From NCBI RefSeq assembly GCF_001881565.1, contig NZ_MPDJ01000003.1:105477-148278 (forward strand): a stretch of 42,802 nucleotides of DNA. The letters are read 5' to 3'. The notes beneath the pieces are model-generated. The model had not been told where the DNA came from and made no database searches. It saw nothing but the letters and a program-made list of their open reading frames with translations. This stretch comes from Eisenbergiella tayi. GTDB taxonomy: Bacteria; Bacillota; Clostridia; Lachnospirales; Lachnospiraceae. Positions 1 to 8,092 of the stretch are shown here, in pieces (within the stretch, counting starts at the first letter, position 1; each line of letters begins with the position of its first letter). A program made the position numbers and the translations under genes.

Positions 1-30
1 AGATGGTTGTTGTTAGCCATCTTTTTTTCT
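1..30 (+). terminator. Intrinsic terminator of an upstream gene outside the window
   Basis: A 6-bp stem AGATGG/CCATCT is followed directly by a T-rich run. It fits a rho-independent terminator for a plus-strand gene that lies before the window. Confidence 0.6.
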
Positions 31-36
31 TTTTGA

Positions 37-107
37 GGAAATAGTTCAGGGGCCGGTGTGACTCGCTTGAGTCACACCGGCCCCTGTCTGGGACTATCTA
101 TTTCCCG
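37..107. repeat. Long hairpin downstream of the LytTR regulator
   Basis: A perfect 18-bp inverted repeat (47-64 with 69-86, loop GCTT) lies inside an outer, imperfect pairing of GGAAATAG with CTATTTCC. It sits just beyond the stop codon of the minus-strand regulator, so it could end that transcript. There is no good T-run next to the stem on the minus strand, so transcript-end protection or a repeat element are alternatives. Confidence 0.6.
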
Positions 108-119
108 ACAGCCCCTTTT

Positions 120-896
120 TTAGAAATCTGTTCTGATTTCGGAAATCATGGCGCACAGCGCCTTTCTGCTAGAGGGCGAAATTTTTATCTTATGTCCGTC
201 AATCATGGAAAGCTGGAAAAAGGAGATCTTGTCCACATATTTCAGATTGATTACCGCGCTGCAGCCGATCATGGCAAGAAGGCCGGATTCACTCACCCGG
301 ATATAACCGATGTCGAGCTTTGTGGTGCCTCTTGCGGAATAATCGATGTCAAATCCAAGAGTGGCGCAGAAGTTCAGCATGGTGGCAACGCATTCCCTGT
401 TCTCCCCGTTTGCCTGATGAATGCGGACAAAACGGTCGTCAGGATAAGCGTACATGATATCTTCTTCCTTCAGGTAAAAGGTCTCCGTATCCGTCCGGAA
501 TTCCAGCTTTTTTTCCTGGCTGTTTTTTATCGTGAGGAGAATTTCCACCATTTCGGTCAGCTTGTCGGGCTGTATCGGCTTGTCCAGAAAATAACAGTTA
601 TCCGGCAGATCCTTTTCTTCCCTGTAATTTATTTTGGAACAGCAGAAGATGATAGGAAGCCTGCTTCCCGCTTTTCGCAGCTCCCGGGCGATTTCTGCCG
701 CATTGCAGCCATCCTCCACCATATCCATAAACAGACCGTCGTAAATCATAGGGGTGGAAAGAATCGCATTTCTGTTGCCGAAAGAGTCCACATACAGGAC
801 TCCGGTAGTATTGATCCTCCGATCCGATTCCCTTCCCAGAAGACGTTCCGTCTGTTTTCTGTCCGCAATATTGTCGTCACATACCGCTAGATGCAT
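120..896 (-). CDS. LytTR-family response regulator
   Basis: This 258-residue protein has an N-terminal receiver domain (about 1-120) with the acidic pair D7-D8, probable phospho-acceptor D58 (FMDM) and conserved K106 (LDKP). A LytTR DNA-binding domain (about 145-255) follows, with the typical beta-rich ending around INLKYVDKI and SPSSRKAL. Family members bind direct repeats upstream of their targets when phosphorylated by a peptide-sensing or membrane kinase. The start at 896 is chosen because CAGGAGG lies 7 bases upstream; a longer reading from 938 has no ribosome binding site. No cognate kinase gene is adjacent. A TATAAT-like box on the minus strand falls at the edge of the large palindrome upstream, so that element may supply part of its promoter. 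Confidence 0.9.
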   Translation of the reverse strand: MHLAVCDDNIADRKQTERLLGRESDRRINTTGVLYVDSFGNRNAILSTPMIYDGLFMDMVEDGCNAAEIARELRKAGSRLPIIFCCSKINYREEKDLPDNCYFLDKPIQPDKLTEMVEILLTIKNSQEKKLEFRTDTETFYLKEEDIMYAYPDDRFVRIHQANGENRECVATMLNFCATLGFDIDYSARGTTKLDIGYIRVSESGLLAMIGCSAVINLKYVDKISFFQLSMIDGHKIKISPSSRKALCAMISEIRTDF

Positions 897-921
897 AGTG
901 CTTCCTCCTGTTATTTTTATT

Positions 922-1183
922 ATACTCAAACCTTGCATGAGCCAAGAGGCTTTCCGTCCGCTGTCGGATCAGTGTTACCGGGACTGAAAAGGAATTTTCT
1001 CCAGTACTTTTCAGACCATGGAGATGAGACCGGTCAAGTGTGGCAGCCTCATCTGGCACACTTGACGCCTTCGGGCTCATCGGAATGTCCGGTCTGACGG
1101 ACTGGAGAAAATCCTTTTCAGTCCCGGTAACACTGATCCGACAGCGGACGGAAAGCCTCTTGGCTCATGCAAGGTTTGAGTAT
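922..1183. repeat. 262-bp giant palindrome (element A1)
   Basis: The outer arms, 922-993 and 1112-1183, are perfect reverse complements over 72 bp. The match continues past a 1-base indel through TTTTCTCCAGT. The inside also folds back, with GTCAAGTGTG near 1032 pairing with CACACTTGAC near 1056, so the whole element is one hairpin with its loop near 1052. Its inner right arm carries CCGGACATTCCGATGAGCCC on the minus strand (1073-1092), a motif seen twice more in the window. There is no coding potential and no transposase. Confidence 0.9.
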
Positions 1184-1205
1184 TGTACATAAATCCATAT
1201 GGAAA

Positions 1206-1242
1206 GGCCCGTCTGAGTATTGTATCAGACGGGCCGGATTCT
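1206..1242 (-). terminator. Terminator of the argG-DUF1294 transcript
   Basis: An 11-bp perfect stem GGCCCGTCTGA/TCAGACGGGCC has an 8-nt loop. On the minus strand the stem is followed by TTTCC. It lies just after the DUF1294 stop codon. Confidence 0.65.
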
Positions 1243-1246
1243 TTTG

Positions 1247-1543
1247 CTACATAAGAGTGAACTGTACAGGTGCTGCTAACAAAAGGTATAGAATCGCTGC
1301 CAGCTGAACAATCAGTATGGCAGGCATGCCGAAAACAAAGCTTTTATGCTTGGTCTTATGGCGGAAGGCATACATTCCTGCTATGCAGCCTATGCTGCCG
1401 CCTATCACGGCGATCAGGAAAAGATTGGCCTCCGGTATGCGGAAAGCGCCTCTTTTGGCCCTTCGCTTGTCAATTCCCATCTCGGCAAAACCCACTATAT
1501 TCACTATTATAACATAAAGAAGCAGAATTAAAATAACATTCAT
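1247..1543 (-). CDS. DUF1294 family small membrane protein
   Basis: This 98-residue protein has hydrophobic segments at about 2-20, 40-56 and 73-91. Between the first two is the basic signature of DUF1294, DKRRAKRGAFRIPE, and further on RHKTKHKSF. The family sits in the membrane and has no proven biochemical role. An AAAGG sequence precedes the ATG. Only 10 bases separate it from the upstream argG stop codon, so it is probably co-transcribed with argG. Nothing in the sequence ties it to arginine metabolism, and the linkage may be incidental. Confidence 0.8.
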   Translation of the reverse strand: MNVILILLLYVIIVNIVGFAEMGIDKRRAKRGAFRIPEANLFLIAVIGGSIGCIAGMYAFRHKTKHKSFVFGMPAILIVQLAAILYLLLAAPVQFTLM

Positions 1544-1553
1544 AAGAAAACCT

Positions 1554-2774
1554 TTACTTATTTTTTTCGATTTCCTGATGCTTCATGGCGCGTACCTTGC
1601 TGGAGAGGCCGAACAGATTGATGAAGCCTTCCGCGTCATGATGGTCATACAGGTCACCTGTGGTAAAGGAAGCGATGGATTCGTTGTACAGGGAATAAGG
1701 GGAGGTGGTGCCCGCCTTGATGATATTTCCCTTGTAAAGCTTGAACTTCACTTCTCCGGTAACGTATTCCTGTGTGCTGTCCACAAAAGCCTGAACTGCT
1801 TCACGAAGAGGAGTGAACCATTTTCCTTCATATACGATCTGTGCAAATTTATTGCCCATATCCAGTTTCATGGTGGAGGTTTCACGATCAAGAATCAGTT
1901 CCTCCAGCTGCTGGTGAGCTTCATAGAGAATGGTTCCTCCGGGAGTCTCGTAAACGCCGCGGGACTTCATGCCCACAACACGGTTCTCCACGATATCCAC
2001 GATACCGATGCCGTGCTTGCCGCCAAGCTCGTTCAGCTTGCGGATAATATCGGAAACCTTCATCTTTTCTCCGTTAACACTGACAGGAATTCCTTTTTCA
2101 AAGGTCATGGTCACATATTCCGGTTCGTCCGGAGCTTTTTCAGGAGTGGTGCCGAGAACAAGCAGATGCTCGAAGTTAGGCTCGTTGGCAGGATCCTCCA
2201 GCTCAAGGCCTTCATGGCTGATATGCCACAGGTTGCGGTCACGGCTGTAGCTGCTGTCTGCGGAGAAAGGAAGGTCAATTCCGTGAGCCTTGCAGTATTC
2301 GATTTCGGATTCACGGGAATCCATGGTCCACTTGTCATTTCTCCATGCGGCAATAATTTTCAGATCAGGAGCAAGGGCTTTGATTCCCAGCTCAAAACGG
2401 ATCTGATCATTTCCCTTACCGGTAGCGCCGTGGCAGATGGCGGCAGCGCCTTCTTTGCGGGCAATTTCAACCAGCTTCTTGGCGATGAGGGGCCTTGCCA
2501 TGGAGGTTCCCAGCAGATACTTGTTCTCATATACGGCATGTGCTTTTACGCAGGGCATTACATATTCGTCACAGAATTCATCGATAACGTCCAGGACATA
2601 AAGCTTGGAAGCGCCGCAGAATTTAGCTCTCTCTTCCAGGCCGTCCAGTTCTTCCGCCTGTCCGCAGTCGATGCAGACACAAATGACCTCATAATCAAAG
2701 TTTTCTTTCAGCCAGGGGATGATAGCTGTGGTGTCAAGTCCGCCTGAATAAGCAAGGATTACTTTTTCTTTCAT
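1554..2774 (-). CDS. argG: Argininosuccinate synthase
   Basis: This 406-residue enzyme joins citrulline and aspartate with ATP to give argininosuccinate, the penultimate step of arginine biosynthesis. The N-terminal nucleotide-binding motif AYSGGLDT is at residues 8-15. The ATGKGNDQ and [10 protein letters not shown] blocks expected of the family are present, and length is normal. The start [12 protein letters not shown] at 2774 has AGAGGAAC just upstream. The gene is transcribed away from argC across a shared regulatory region with ArgR-like boxes, so arginine repression of both sides is likely. No argH or argF is in the window. Confidence 0.97.
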   Translation of the reverse strand: MKEKVILAYSGGLDTTAIIPWLKENFDYEVICVCIDCGQAEELDGLEERAKFCGASKLYVLDVIDEFCDEYVMPCVKAHAVYENKYLLGTSMARPLIAKKLVEIARKEGAAAICHGATGKGNDQIRFELGIKALAPDLKIIAAWRNDKWTMDSRESEIEYCKAHGIDLPFSADSSYSRDRNLWHISHEGLELEDPANEPNFEHLLVLGTTPEKAPDEPEYVTMTFEKGIPVSVNGEKMKVSDIIRKLNELGGKHGIGIVDIVENRVVGMKSRGVYETPGGTILYEAHQQLEELILDRETSTMKLDMGNKFAQIVYEGKWFTPLREAVQAFVDSTQEYVTGEVKFKLYKGNIIKAGTTSPYSLYNESIASFTTGDLYDHHDAEGFINLFGLSSKVRAMKHQEIEKNK

Positions 2775-2872
2775 AATGTTCCTCTTTCCTGCCGCAGATG
2801 CCGGCATATTTGTTATATGTAGATTAATAGGAGCCTTCCGCCTGAAAGGGCCGGCTCATTTGTTCTGGATTT

Positions 2873-2901
2873 AATATACAACAAAACTTTTTAGATTGCA
2901 A
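2873..2901 (-). promoter_or_regulatory. Putative argG promoter
   Basis: On the minus strand TTGCAA (2896-2901) is separated by 17 bases from TATATT (2873-2878). The boxes are well placed upstream of argG. Confidence 0.6.
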
Positions 2902-2905
2902 GTGA

Positions 2906-3002
2906 AAAAATATGCATATTTTTGCTCATTATTTATGGAAAATATGCATAAACTTTAAAAAACTATTGCATATTATGCAAAATGGACGTATAATTATGCG
3001 AA
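2906..3002. promoter_or_regulatory. ArgR/AhrC-type operator region between argG and argC
   Basis: An AT-rich stretch carries repeated TGCATA-type half sites: ATGCATATTTTTGCT near 2912, AATATGCATAAA near 2941, and the 7+1+7 palindrome TTGCATATTATGCAA at 2966-2980. A further TATAATTATGCG is near 2989. These resemble ARG boxes of Firmicutes (TGAATA/TGCATA half sites in an A+T context). Their place between two divergent arginine genes supports an operator. Binding by ArgR is inferred; no argR gene is in the window. Confidence 0.6.
2966..2994 (+). promoter_or_regulatory. argC promoter overlapping an ARG-box palindrome
   Basis: TTGCAT (2966-2971), a 17-base spacer and TATAAT (2989-2994) form a strong promoter. 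The -35 box is the left half of the palindrome TTGCATATTATGCAA, so a bound repressor would block polymerase. The following leader of about 180 nt up to the argC start has no clear structure. Confidence 0.7.
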
Positions 3003-3182
3003 AACCGGAGCCGGGATGATCTTTGTTCCATTAAATAATAGAAAAGGTTGAGTTTCCTGGAAAATCTGATTATACTGAGGTTAGTGCCGGTACAGGCAGG
3101 CGGATTGCTGCTTGCGGAAATACAGGAAAACGGATGGATGCAGGCGAAGGCCAGCCATACGGAACAGAAAGGAATGGAAAAA

Positions 3183-4250
3183 ATGATAAAAGCAGGAATT
3201 ATTGGAGCAACAGGATATGCAGGCGGAGAACTGGTGAGATTGTTAACCGCACACCCGGAGGTGGAAATCGCCTGGTATGGTTCCAGAAGTTATATTGATA
3301 AGAAGTATTACGAAGTTTACAGGAACATGTTCCGTATCGTGGATGATAAATGTATGGATGATAATATGGAAGAACTGGCGGATCTGGTTGACGTGATTTT
3401 TACCGCAACCCCCCAGGGCCTGTGCGCCTCCCTTGTGAATGAGGAAATACTCTCTAAAGTGAAAATTGTGGATTTGAGCGCGGATTTCCGTATTAAGGAT
3501 GTAAAAACCTATGAAGAATGGTATGGCATCGAACATAAATCCCCTCAGTTTATTGAAGAAGCGGTATACGGTTTATGTGAAATCAACAGAGAAGCGGTGC
3601 GCGGCGCACGTCTTATTGCGAATCCGGGATGTTACCCCACCTGCTCCACCCTTTCCATTTATCCGCTGCTGAAGGAAGGCCTGATTGATCCCTCCACTAT
3701 TATTATAGACGCCAAGAGCGGTACCTCAGGCGCAGGGCGGGGAGCCAAGGTGGATAATCTTTACTGCGAGGTAAATGAGAATATAAAAGCCTATGGCGTA
3801 GCAAGCCACAGGCATACTCCGGAAATAGAGGAACAGCTTTCCTATGCGGCTGGGCAGGAGGTGCTTCTCAACTTCACCCCTCATCTGGTTCCCATGAACC
3901 GCGGCATCCTGATCACGGCTTATGCGTCTTTGATGAAAGAACAGCTGCCGGACGGAACCAGTGTGTGCCCTTCCTATGAAAAAGTGCGCGCGGCTTATGA
4001 CAAATATTATGATAAGGAAAAATTCGTCCGCGTTCTCGATAAGAATATCTGCCCCGAAACCAAGTGGGTGGAGGGCAGCAACTATGTGGACGTGAATTTT
4101 AAGATAGACGAAAGAACCGGCCGCATTATCATGATGGGCGCTATGGATAACCTGGTAAAAGGTGCAGCCGGCCAGGCTGTGCAGAATATGAACCTGATGT
4201 TCGGAATGCCGGAGACGGAAGGTCTGGAGCTGGTTCCGATGTTCCCGTAG
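3183..4250 (+). CDS. argC: N-acetyl-gamma-glutamyl-phosphate reductase
   Basis: This 355-residue enzyme reduces N-acetylglutamyl phosphate with NADPH to the semialdehyde in the acetylated arginine pathway. The Rossmann motif GATGYAG is at residues 8-14 and the catalytic cysteine is C150 in ANPGCYPT; length is typical. The start at 3183 is preferred because AGGA lies about 9 bases upstream; ATG 3174 lacks spacing, and the in-frame extension back to 3048 has no family similarity. argJ, argB and argD, which normally follow directly, come only after about 3.8 kb of other genes. Confidence 0.96.
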   Translation: MIKAGIIGATGYAGGELVRLLTAHPEVEIAWYGSRSYIDKKYYEVYRNMFRIVDDKCMDDNMEELADLVDVIFTATPQGLCASLVNEEILSKVKIVDLSADFRIKDVKTYEEWYGIEHKSPQFIEEAVYGLCEINREAVRGARLIANPGCYPTCSTLSIYPLLKEGLIDPSTIIIDAKSGTSGAGRGAKVDNLYCEVNENIKAYGVASHRHTPEIEEQLSYAAGQEVLLNFTPHLVPMNRGILITAYASLMKEQLPDGTSVCPSYEKVRAAYDKYYDKEKFVRVLDKNICPETKWVEGSNYVDVNFKIDERTGRIIMMGAMDNLVKGAAGQAVQNMNLMFGMPETEGLELVPMFP

Positions 4251-4283
4251 GAAAAGGATACCTTAAATAAGGGGGAAATAATT

Positions 4284-4520
4284 ATGGAATGTCCCTTTTG
4301 CGGCAGGCCTATGCAGGCCGGCAGAATCGATACGGCAAAGCCTGTAAATATTGAATGGTATCCGGAAGATAAGGAATCTTATCTGGAAAAAGCCGAAAAC
4401 AGCATCACTGTAAAGAATACATATAAATTCGAGCGCCCGGTCGCATATTTATGCTTTCACTGCCACAAGCTGGTGATGGATGTGCCGGAGAGGGCAAACT
4501 TCAGGTTTACACAGGACTGA
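4284..4520 (+). CDS. Small zinc-ribbon protein
   Basis: This 78-residue protein opens with CPFCGRPM and has a second cysteine pair CFHCHK at residues 57-62. The CxxC...CxxC spacing indicates a single structural zinc site. It resembles the small zinc-ribbon proteins (DUF6487-like) common in Clostridia, whose function is unknown. GGGGGAAATAATT precedes the ATG, 33 bases after argC, so readthrough from the argC promoter is likely. It may bind nucleic acid or protein; the sequence does not decide. Confidence 0.75.
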   Translation: MECPFCGRPMQAGRIDTAKPVNIEWYPEDKESYLEKAENSITVKNTYKFERPVAYLCFHCHKLVMDVPERANFRFTQD

Positions 4521-4594
4521 TGCCACCAGGGAAAAATATTTTGTTTCAGAAGTTAATCTTCGCTGCAGGCAGCGCGGAGAAAAGGAGAACTGCC

Positions 4595-5092
4595 ATGAGA
4601 CTGCGTCCATACAGGAAGAGTGATGCCAAGGCCGTTAGGAACTGGATAGAAGACGAACGCACCCATGCCCTATGGTGCGGGAATCTTCTGCCGTTTCCTT
4701 TCACGGAAAAGGATTTTAACCAATATCTGGAAGAGACGGAGGAGCGCCGGGGCAACAGCAGCTTTACCGCTGTCATGGATGACGGTACCCCCGCAGGGTT
4801 TCTCCGGATGGGAATAAATCCTGCCCTGAACAGTGGATTTTTAGGATTTGTTGTTGTAGATGCCGGGGAACGGGGAAAAGGCTACGGAAAAGAAATGCTG
4901 CGTCTGGCTGTAAAATATGCTTTTGAAATAGCGAGTGTGCAGTCTCTGGCTCTGAATGTTTTTGACTGTAATAAAGCGGCCATGGGACTTTACCGGAATA
5001 TAGGCTTTGAAGAAACCGCCCTGACACCGGAATGCTTTGTATTCCATGATGAAAAATGGGGAAGATGCAGGATGGAGATTAAAAAAGAATGA
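4595..5092 (+). CDS. GNAT family N-acetyltransferase
   Basis: This 165-residue protein has the GNAT fold. The N-terminal strand-loop MRLRPYRKSDAKAV and the acetyl-CoA pyrophosphate loop ERGKGYGKEML (residues about 92-102) are clear, and FDCNKAAMGLYRNIGFEE is the typical C-terminal element. It most resembles the RimJ/RimL-like branch, so the acceptor could be a protein N-terminus or a small amine; the substrate cannot be read from the sequence. AAAGGAG lies 7 bases before the chosen ATG. The downstream nucleoside phosphorylase starts 10 bases after its stop, which suggests translational coupling. Confidence 0.85.
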   Translation: MRLRPYRKSDAKAVRNWIEDERTHALWCGNLLPFPFTEKDFNQYLEETEERRGNSSFTAVMDDGTPAGFLRMGINPALNSGFLGFVVVDAGERGKGYGKEMLRLAVKYAFEIASVQSLALNVFDCNKAAMGLYRNIGFEETALTPECFVFHDEKWGRCRMEIKKE

Positions 5093-5102
5093 GGAAAAAA
5101 TC

Positions 5103-5861
5103 ATGCTGACAGAAACGTTTGATAAGGATACGGAACAAATGATCAGCCCGGAAGCTGTTTACGGAGTCCGGGAAAAGGTTTGCGATATCTGCATTGTTAC
5201 CTTTTCTGATGTGGTGGTGGAAGAGATAAGGAAAAATTTCGATTGTACCACGGTGGCTGAAATCGGGAGTGTGAACGGGGGACGCCCGATCTATCTTCTG
5301 GAATATAAAGGGAAAAAGATTGCTTTCTACATGACGATGATTTCGTCCGCGGCGGCAGGCGCCTGCCTGGAAGAAGCCCGATGCCTTACCGGAGCCGGCA
5401 GCTATATTATGTTCGGCTCCTGCGGAGCACTGAATCGTGAGATCACGGCAGGAAAAATCATTGTTCCCACCCAGGCATACCGGGATGAAGGGCTTTCCTA
5501 CCATTATGCGCCTCCTGCCGACTATATTACGATGAAAAACGCGGGACGGGTGTCGGAATGGCTTGAGGAAATGGGACTCCCCCATGTGTCAGGCCGTACC
5601 TGGACCTCCGACGCCATTTACAGGGAAACAAAAGCAAATGTGGATAAAAGAAAAGCGGAAGGCTGTATTGCCGTGGAAATGGAATGTGCCGGTATGCAGG
5701 CAGTCTGCGATTTCAGAGGCCTTGACCTGTATTATTACCTGATCAGCGGAGACCTCCTGGACTGTGAGGAATGGGATATGAGAATCCTGGGCGATGATGA
5801 AGAAAAGAAACATCAGCTGAAGAATTTTTATATTGCGTTGGAGATGGCCTTGAAGATTTAG
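5103..5861 (+). CDS. Nucleoside phosphorylase (PNP/UDP family)
   Basis: This 252-residue protein of the purine-nucleoside/uridine phosphorylase superfamily would cleave nucleosides with phosphate to a base and ribose-1-phosphate. The family core is visible as MISSAAAGACLEE, then MFGSCGALN (about residue 100-108), and the active-site element AVEMECAGMQAV near 190-201. Substrate preference is not evident. GAGGA of its ribosome site overlaps the stop region of the preceding acetyltransferase gene. An open reading frame in another phase runs out past its stop codon (see 5891-5983). Confidence 0.85.
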   Translation: MLTETFDKDTEQMISPEAVYGVREKVCDICIVTFSDVVVEEIRKNFDCTTVAEIGSVNGGRPIYLLEYKGKKIAFYMTMISSAAAGACLEEARCLTGAGSYIMFGSCGALNREITAGKIIVPTQAYRDEGLSYHYAPPADYITMKNAGRVSEWLEEMGLPHVSGRTWTSDAIYRETKANVDKRKAEGCIAVEMECAGMQAVCDFRGLDLYYYLISGDLLDCEEWDMRILGDDEEKKHQLKNFYIALEMALKI

Positions 5862-5890
5862 ATGGTATTTGGGAAGTGTATCATTCCTGG

Positions 5891-5983
5891 ATGGACAGTC
5901 ATTTGTCAGATTATAATACGGATCTTTATTATCAGGCAAGAGATTATATTGCGGCCTGTTATAAGGCTGGAGAAATATTGTAG
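5891..5983 (+). pseudogene. Possible gene remnant or micro-ORF (30 codons)
   Basis: The 130 bases between the phosphorylase and the ASCH-GNAT gene stay open in one frame and end at TAG 5981-5983. The frame reads protein-like (for example SWMDSHLSDYNTDLYY, then ARDYIAACYKAGEIL) and continues upstream into the phosphorylase gene in a shifted frame without its own ribosome site. It may be the tail of a gene truncated by a deletion. I do not recognise the family. Confidence 0.3.
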
Positions 5984-5991
5984 GTGTAAAA

Positions 5992-6882
5992 ATGGACCAG
6001 AACCAAATCAGAGAATTTGTAAATAAATATGACCCTTCCATCACCCGGTATGAGGCTTATTACTATGGCTATCCGGAAATAGCGGATGAACTGTGCCGCC
6101 TTGTAATGGAAGGAGAAAAAAGAGCGACCACCGGGCTGCTGAAACTGTATGAGCTGGAGAACGAGCCTCTGCCCCGGGAAGGAGATTATTCCGTCATCCT
6201 GGACAGCCGGGAACAGCCGCGCTGTATCACACGGATCAGCCGGGTGACACAGGTTAAGTTTTCAGATATTACGGAAGAGTATGCCCGGTGTGAGGGGGAA
6301 GGGGATAAATCCCTCGCCTATTGGAAAGAAGCCCACAGACAGGTTTTTGAGCGGGAATGCAGAGAAGACTGCGGAATCGGATTCACGGAAGACATGATTT
6401 GTGTATGCGAAGAATTTGACGTAGTATATAAGGAAGAAACAGTAGTTATAGAAGTGATGAAACCTGAGGATTATGAAGAAATACTGGATTTATGGCTGAA
6501 TACGCCCGGAATGGGGCTGAATGAAAGTGATGATTCCAAAGAAGGCATTACGGCATATCTTAAGCGCAATCCAAATACCTGCTTCGTAGCCAGGAAGGGT
6601 GCCCGGATTGTGGGGGTGATCCTCAGCGGACATGACGGAAGAAGAGGCTTTATCCATCATACGGCGGTAGCGGTGTCCGAAAGAAAACAGGGAATAGGAA
6701 GCGCCCTGGTGGATGCGGCTTTAAAAAGTCTGAAACAGGAAGGTATCAAAAAGGTGGCTTTGGTGGTATTCCGAAATAATGAAACGGGGGATGCTTTCTG
6801 GGAAAAACAAGGTTTTTCCGTACGGGAGGATTTGAACTACAGGAATAAGGCACTGGCCAATCTTGTCAGGATTGATACGTAG
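5992..6882 (+). CDS. ASCH domain-GNAT acetyltransferase fusion
   Basis: This 296-residue two-domain protein has an ASCH domain at about 1-147, with the signature GEKRATT near 41-47 and the ending CVCEEFDVVYK. ASCH folds are related to PUA and are thought to bind RNA or modified bases. Residues 150-296 are a GNAT acetyltransferase with the CoA loop ERKQGIGSAL. The GNAT half is clearly paralogous to the protein at 7548-7991, sharing GHDGRRG and REDLNY. The ribosome site is weak (AGGTG), with only 8 bases between the upstream remnant's stop and the ATG. A role in acetylating an RNA- or nucleoside-linked substrate is inference. Confidence 0.85.
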   Translation: MDQNQIREFVNKYDPSITRYEAYYYGYPEIADELCRLVMEGEKRATTGLLKLYELENEPLPREGDYSVILDSREQPRCITRISRVTQVKFSDITEEYARCEGEGDKSLAYWKEAHRQVFERECREDCGIGFTEDMICVCEEFDVVYKEETVVIEVMKPEDYEEILDLWLNTPGMGLNESDDSKEGITAYLKRNPNTCFVARKGARIVGVILSGHDGRRGFIHHTAVAVSERKQGIGSALVDAALKSLKQEGIKKVALVVFRNNETGDAFWEKQGFSVREDLNYRNKALANLVRIDT

Positions 6883-6957
6883 GGGCACATTCCGTCTGCG
6901 CCGGTACCCGTCCCCCGTGCAGACAGAAGTGCAGGGCAGGTAATGACGTGCTGGGGA

Positions 6958-6986
6958 TTGACAGATAAGATACGTAGGCGTAAACT
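6958..6986 (+). promoter_or_regulatory. Putative promoter of the DNA glycosylase gene
   Basis: TTGACA (6958-6963) and TAAACT (6981-6986) are separated by 17 bases, in the 142-base gap before the glycosylase. The gap also holds a GTCTGC/GCAGAC inverted repeat around 6891-6924. Confidence 0.55.
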
Positions 6987-7024
6987 GCAATGGGTTTTAA
7001 AATATATGCATAAGGAATGCTAAA

Positions 7025-7573
7025 ATGGAACATGTATCACATGAATTTGAGCCGGTATGGAATAAGGATTCCCGTGTGCTGGTATTGGGCACCTTTCCTT
7101 CGGTGAAGTCCAGGCAGCAAAAGTTTTATTACGGGCATCCGCAGAACCGTTTCTGGAAGGTGACGGCGGCGCTGCTGGAGCGCGGAGTGCCGGAAAGGAT
7201 TGAAGAAAAGAAAAAGCTGCTTCTGGAAGGCCATATTGCTGTTTGGGATGTGATTGACAGCTGTGATATTGAAGGCTCAAGCGACAGCTCCATACGGAAT
7301 GTGAAGGCGAATGATATTGGCGGCCTTTTAGGAAGGACTTCCATACAGGCCGTATTTGCCAATGGGGATAAAGCGTATCAGCTTTATCTGAAATACTGCA
7401 GGGAGCAGGCGGGGATGGATATTATAAAGCTTCCCTCCACCAGTCCGGCCAATGCGGCCTGGTCACTGGAAAGGCTGACGGAAGCCTGGCGCGTGATGGA
7501 ATGTTTTTTGCAGACAGAATCAGAATATAAAATGAAGGAGTATGGACATGGTACGAACGATGACAATCGATGA
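7025..7573 (+). CDS. DNA-deoxyinosine (hypoxanthine/uracil) glycosylase
   Basis: This 182-residue protein belongs to the uracil-DNA glycosylase superfamily, in the group annotated as DNA-deoxyinosine glycosylase. Visible motifs are the first active-site loop LVLGTFPSVKSRQQKFYYG (residues 19-37), followed by HPQNRFWKV, and the C-terminal DNA-contact loop LPSTSPANA near 142-150. Members remove deaminated bases such as hypoxanthine and start base excision repair. AAGGA lies 9 bases before the ATG. The end overlaps the start of the next acetyltransferase gene, so the two are translationally linked. Exact base specificity is not decided by sequence. Confidence 0.88.
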   Translation: MEHVSHEFEPVWNKDSRVLVLGTFPSVKSRQQKFYYGHPQNRFWKVTAALLERGVPERIEEKKKLLLEGHIAVWDVIDSCDIEGSSDSSIRNVKANDIGGLLGRTSIQAVFANGDKAYQLYLKYCREQAGMDIIKLPSTSPANAAWSLERLTEAWRVMECFLQTESEYKMKEYGHGTNDDNR

Positions 7574-7991
7574 TTATGAGGAGGTCAGCCTGCTGTGGCA
7601 TAAAATCAAGGGATTTTCCATCCGCAGCATCGATGATTCCAGGGAAGGAGTTGCACGTTTCCTGAAACGCAATCCCGACAGCAGCGTGGTGGCAGTGGAG
7701 GATTCCAGGGTAGTGGGAGCGATTCTGTGCGGTCATGACGGCAGACGGGGATGCATGTACCATGTATGCGTGGATCCGGAGTACCGGATGAGAGGTATTG
7801 GCAAATCGATGGTGGTATTTGCGATGAATGCCCTGAAAAAAGAGCATATCAGCAAGGTTTCCTTAATTGCTTTTACTAAAAATGATGTGGGAAATAAATT
7901 CTGGCGCTGTATCGGATGGACAAAGCGCGAAGATCTGAATTATTATGATTTCGTCTTAAACAGTGAAAATATAGAGCGGTTTAACGATTGA
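7548..7991 (+). CDS. GNAT family N-acetyltransferase
   Basis: This 147-residue single-domain GNAT protein has CoA-binding loop YRMRGIGKSM and C-terminal FWRCIGWTKREDLNYY. It resembles YpeA-type acetyltransferases. It is a diverged paralog of the GNAT half of the ASCH fusion at 5992 (shared GHDGRRG, REDLNY and LKRNP), so a local duplication is likely, with the glycosylase gene between the copies. The start at 7548 is preferred over 7542 because GAAGGAG then has 7-base spacing. It overlaps the glycosylase gene by 26 bases. The substrate is unknown. Confidence 0.85.
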   Translation: MVRTMTIDDYEEVSLLWHKIKGFSIRSIDDSREGVARFLKRNPDSSVVAVEDSRVVGAILCGHDGRRGCMYHVCVDPEYRMRGIGKSMVVFAMNALKKEHISKVSLIAFTKNDVGNKFWRCIGWTKREDLNYYDFVLNSENIERFND

Positions 7992-8092
7992 GCTCCGAAA
8001 CCTTTAAGCCAGGCAAGGCCGGGCATAAAGGTAAGGCTTTTCAGAAGAAAAGCTATGAAAAACGGGATTCAAGAGAACGGAGAGGAGAGAAT

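Noticed and set aside
192..890. 232-codon plus-strand reading frame opposite the LytTR regulator
   Set aside because: The minus-strand frame carries clear receiver and LytTR motifs and a ribosome site; this one is its shadow.
1578..2747. 389-codon plus-strand frame opposite argG
   Set aside because: Antisense shadow of a fully conserved argG; no family features.
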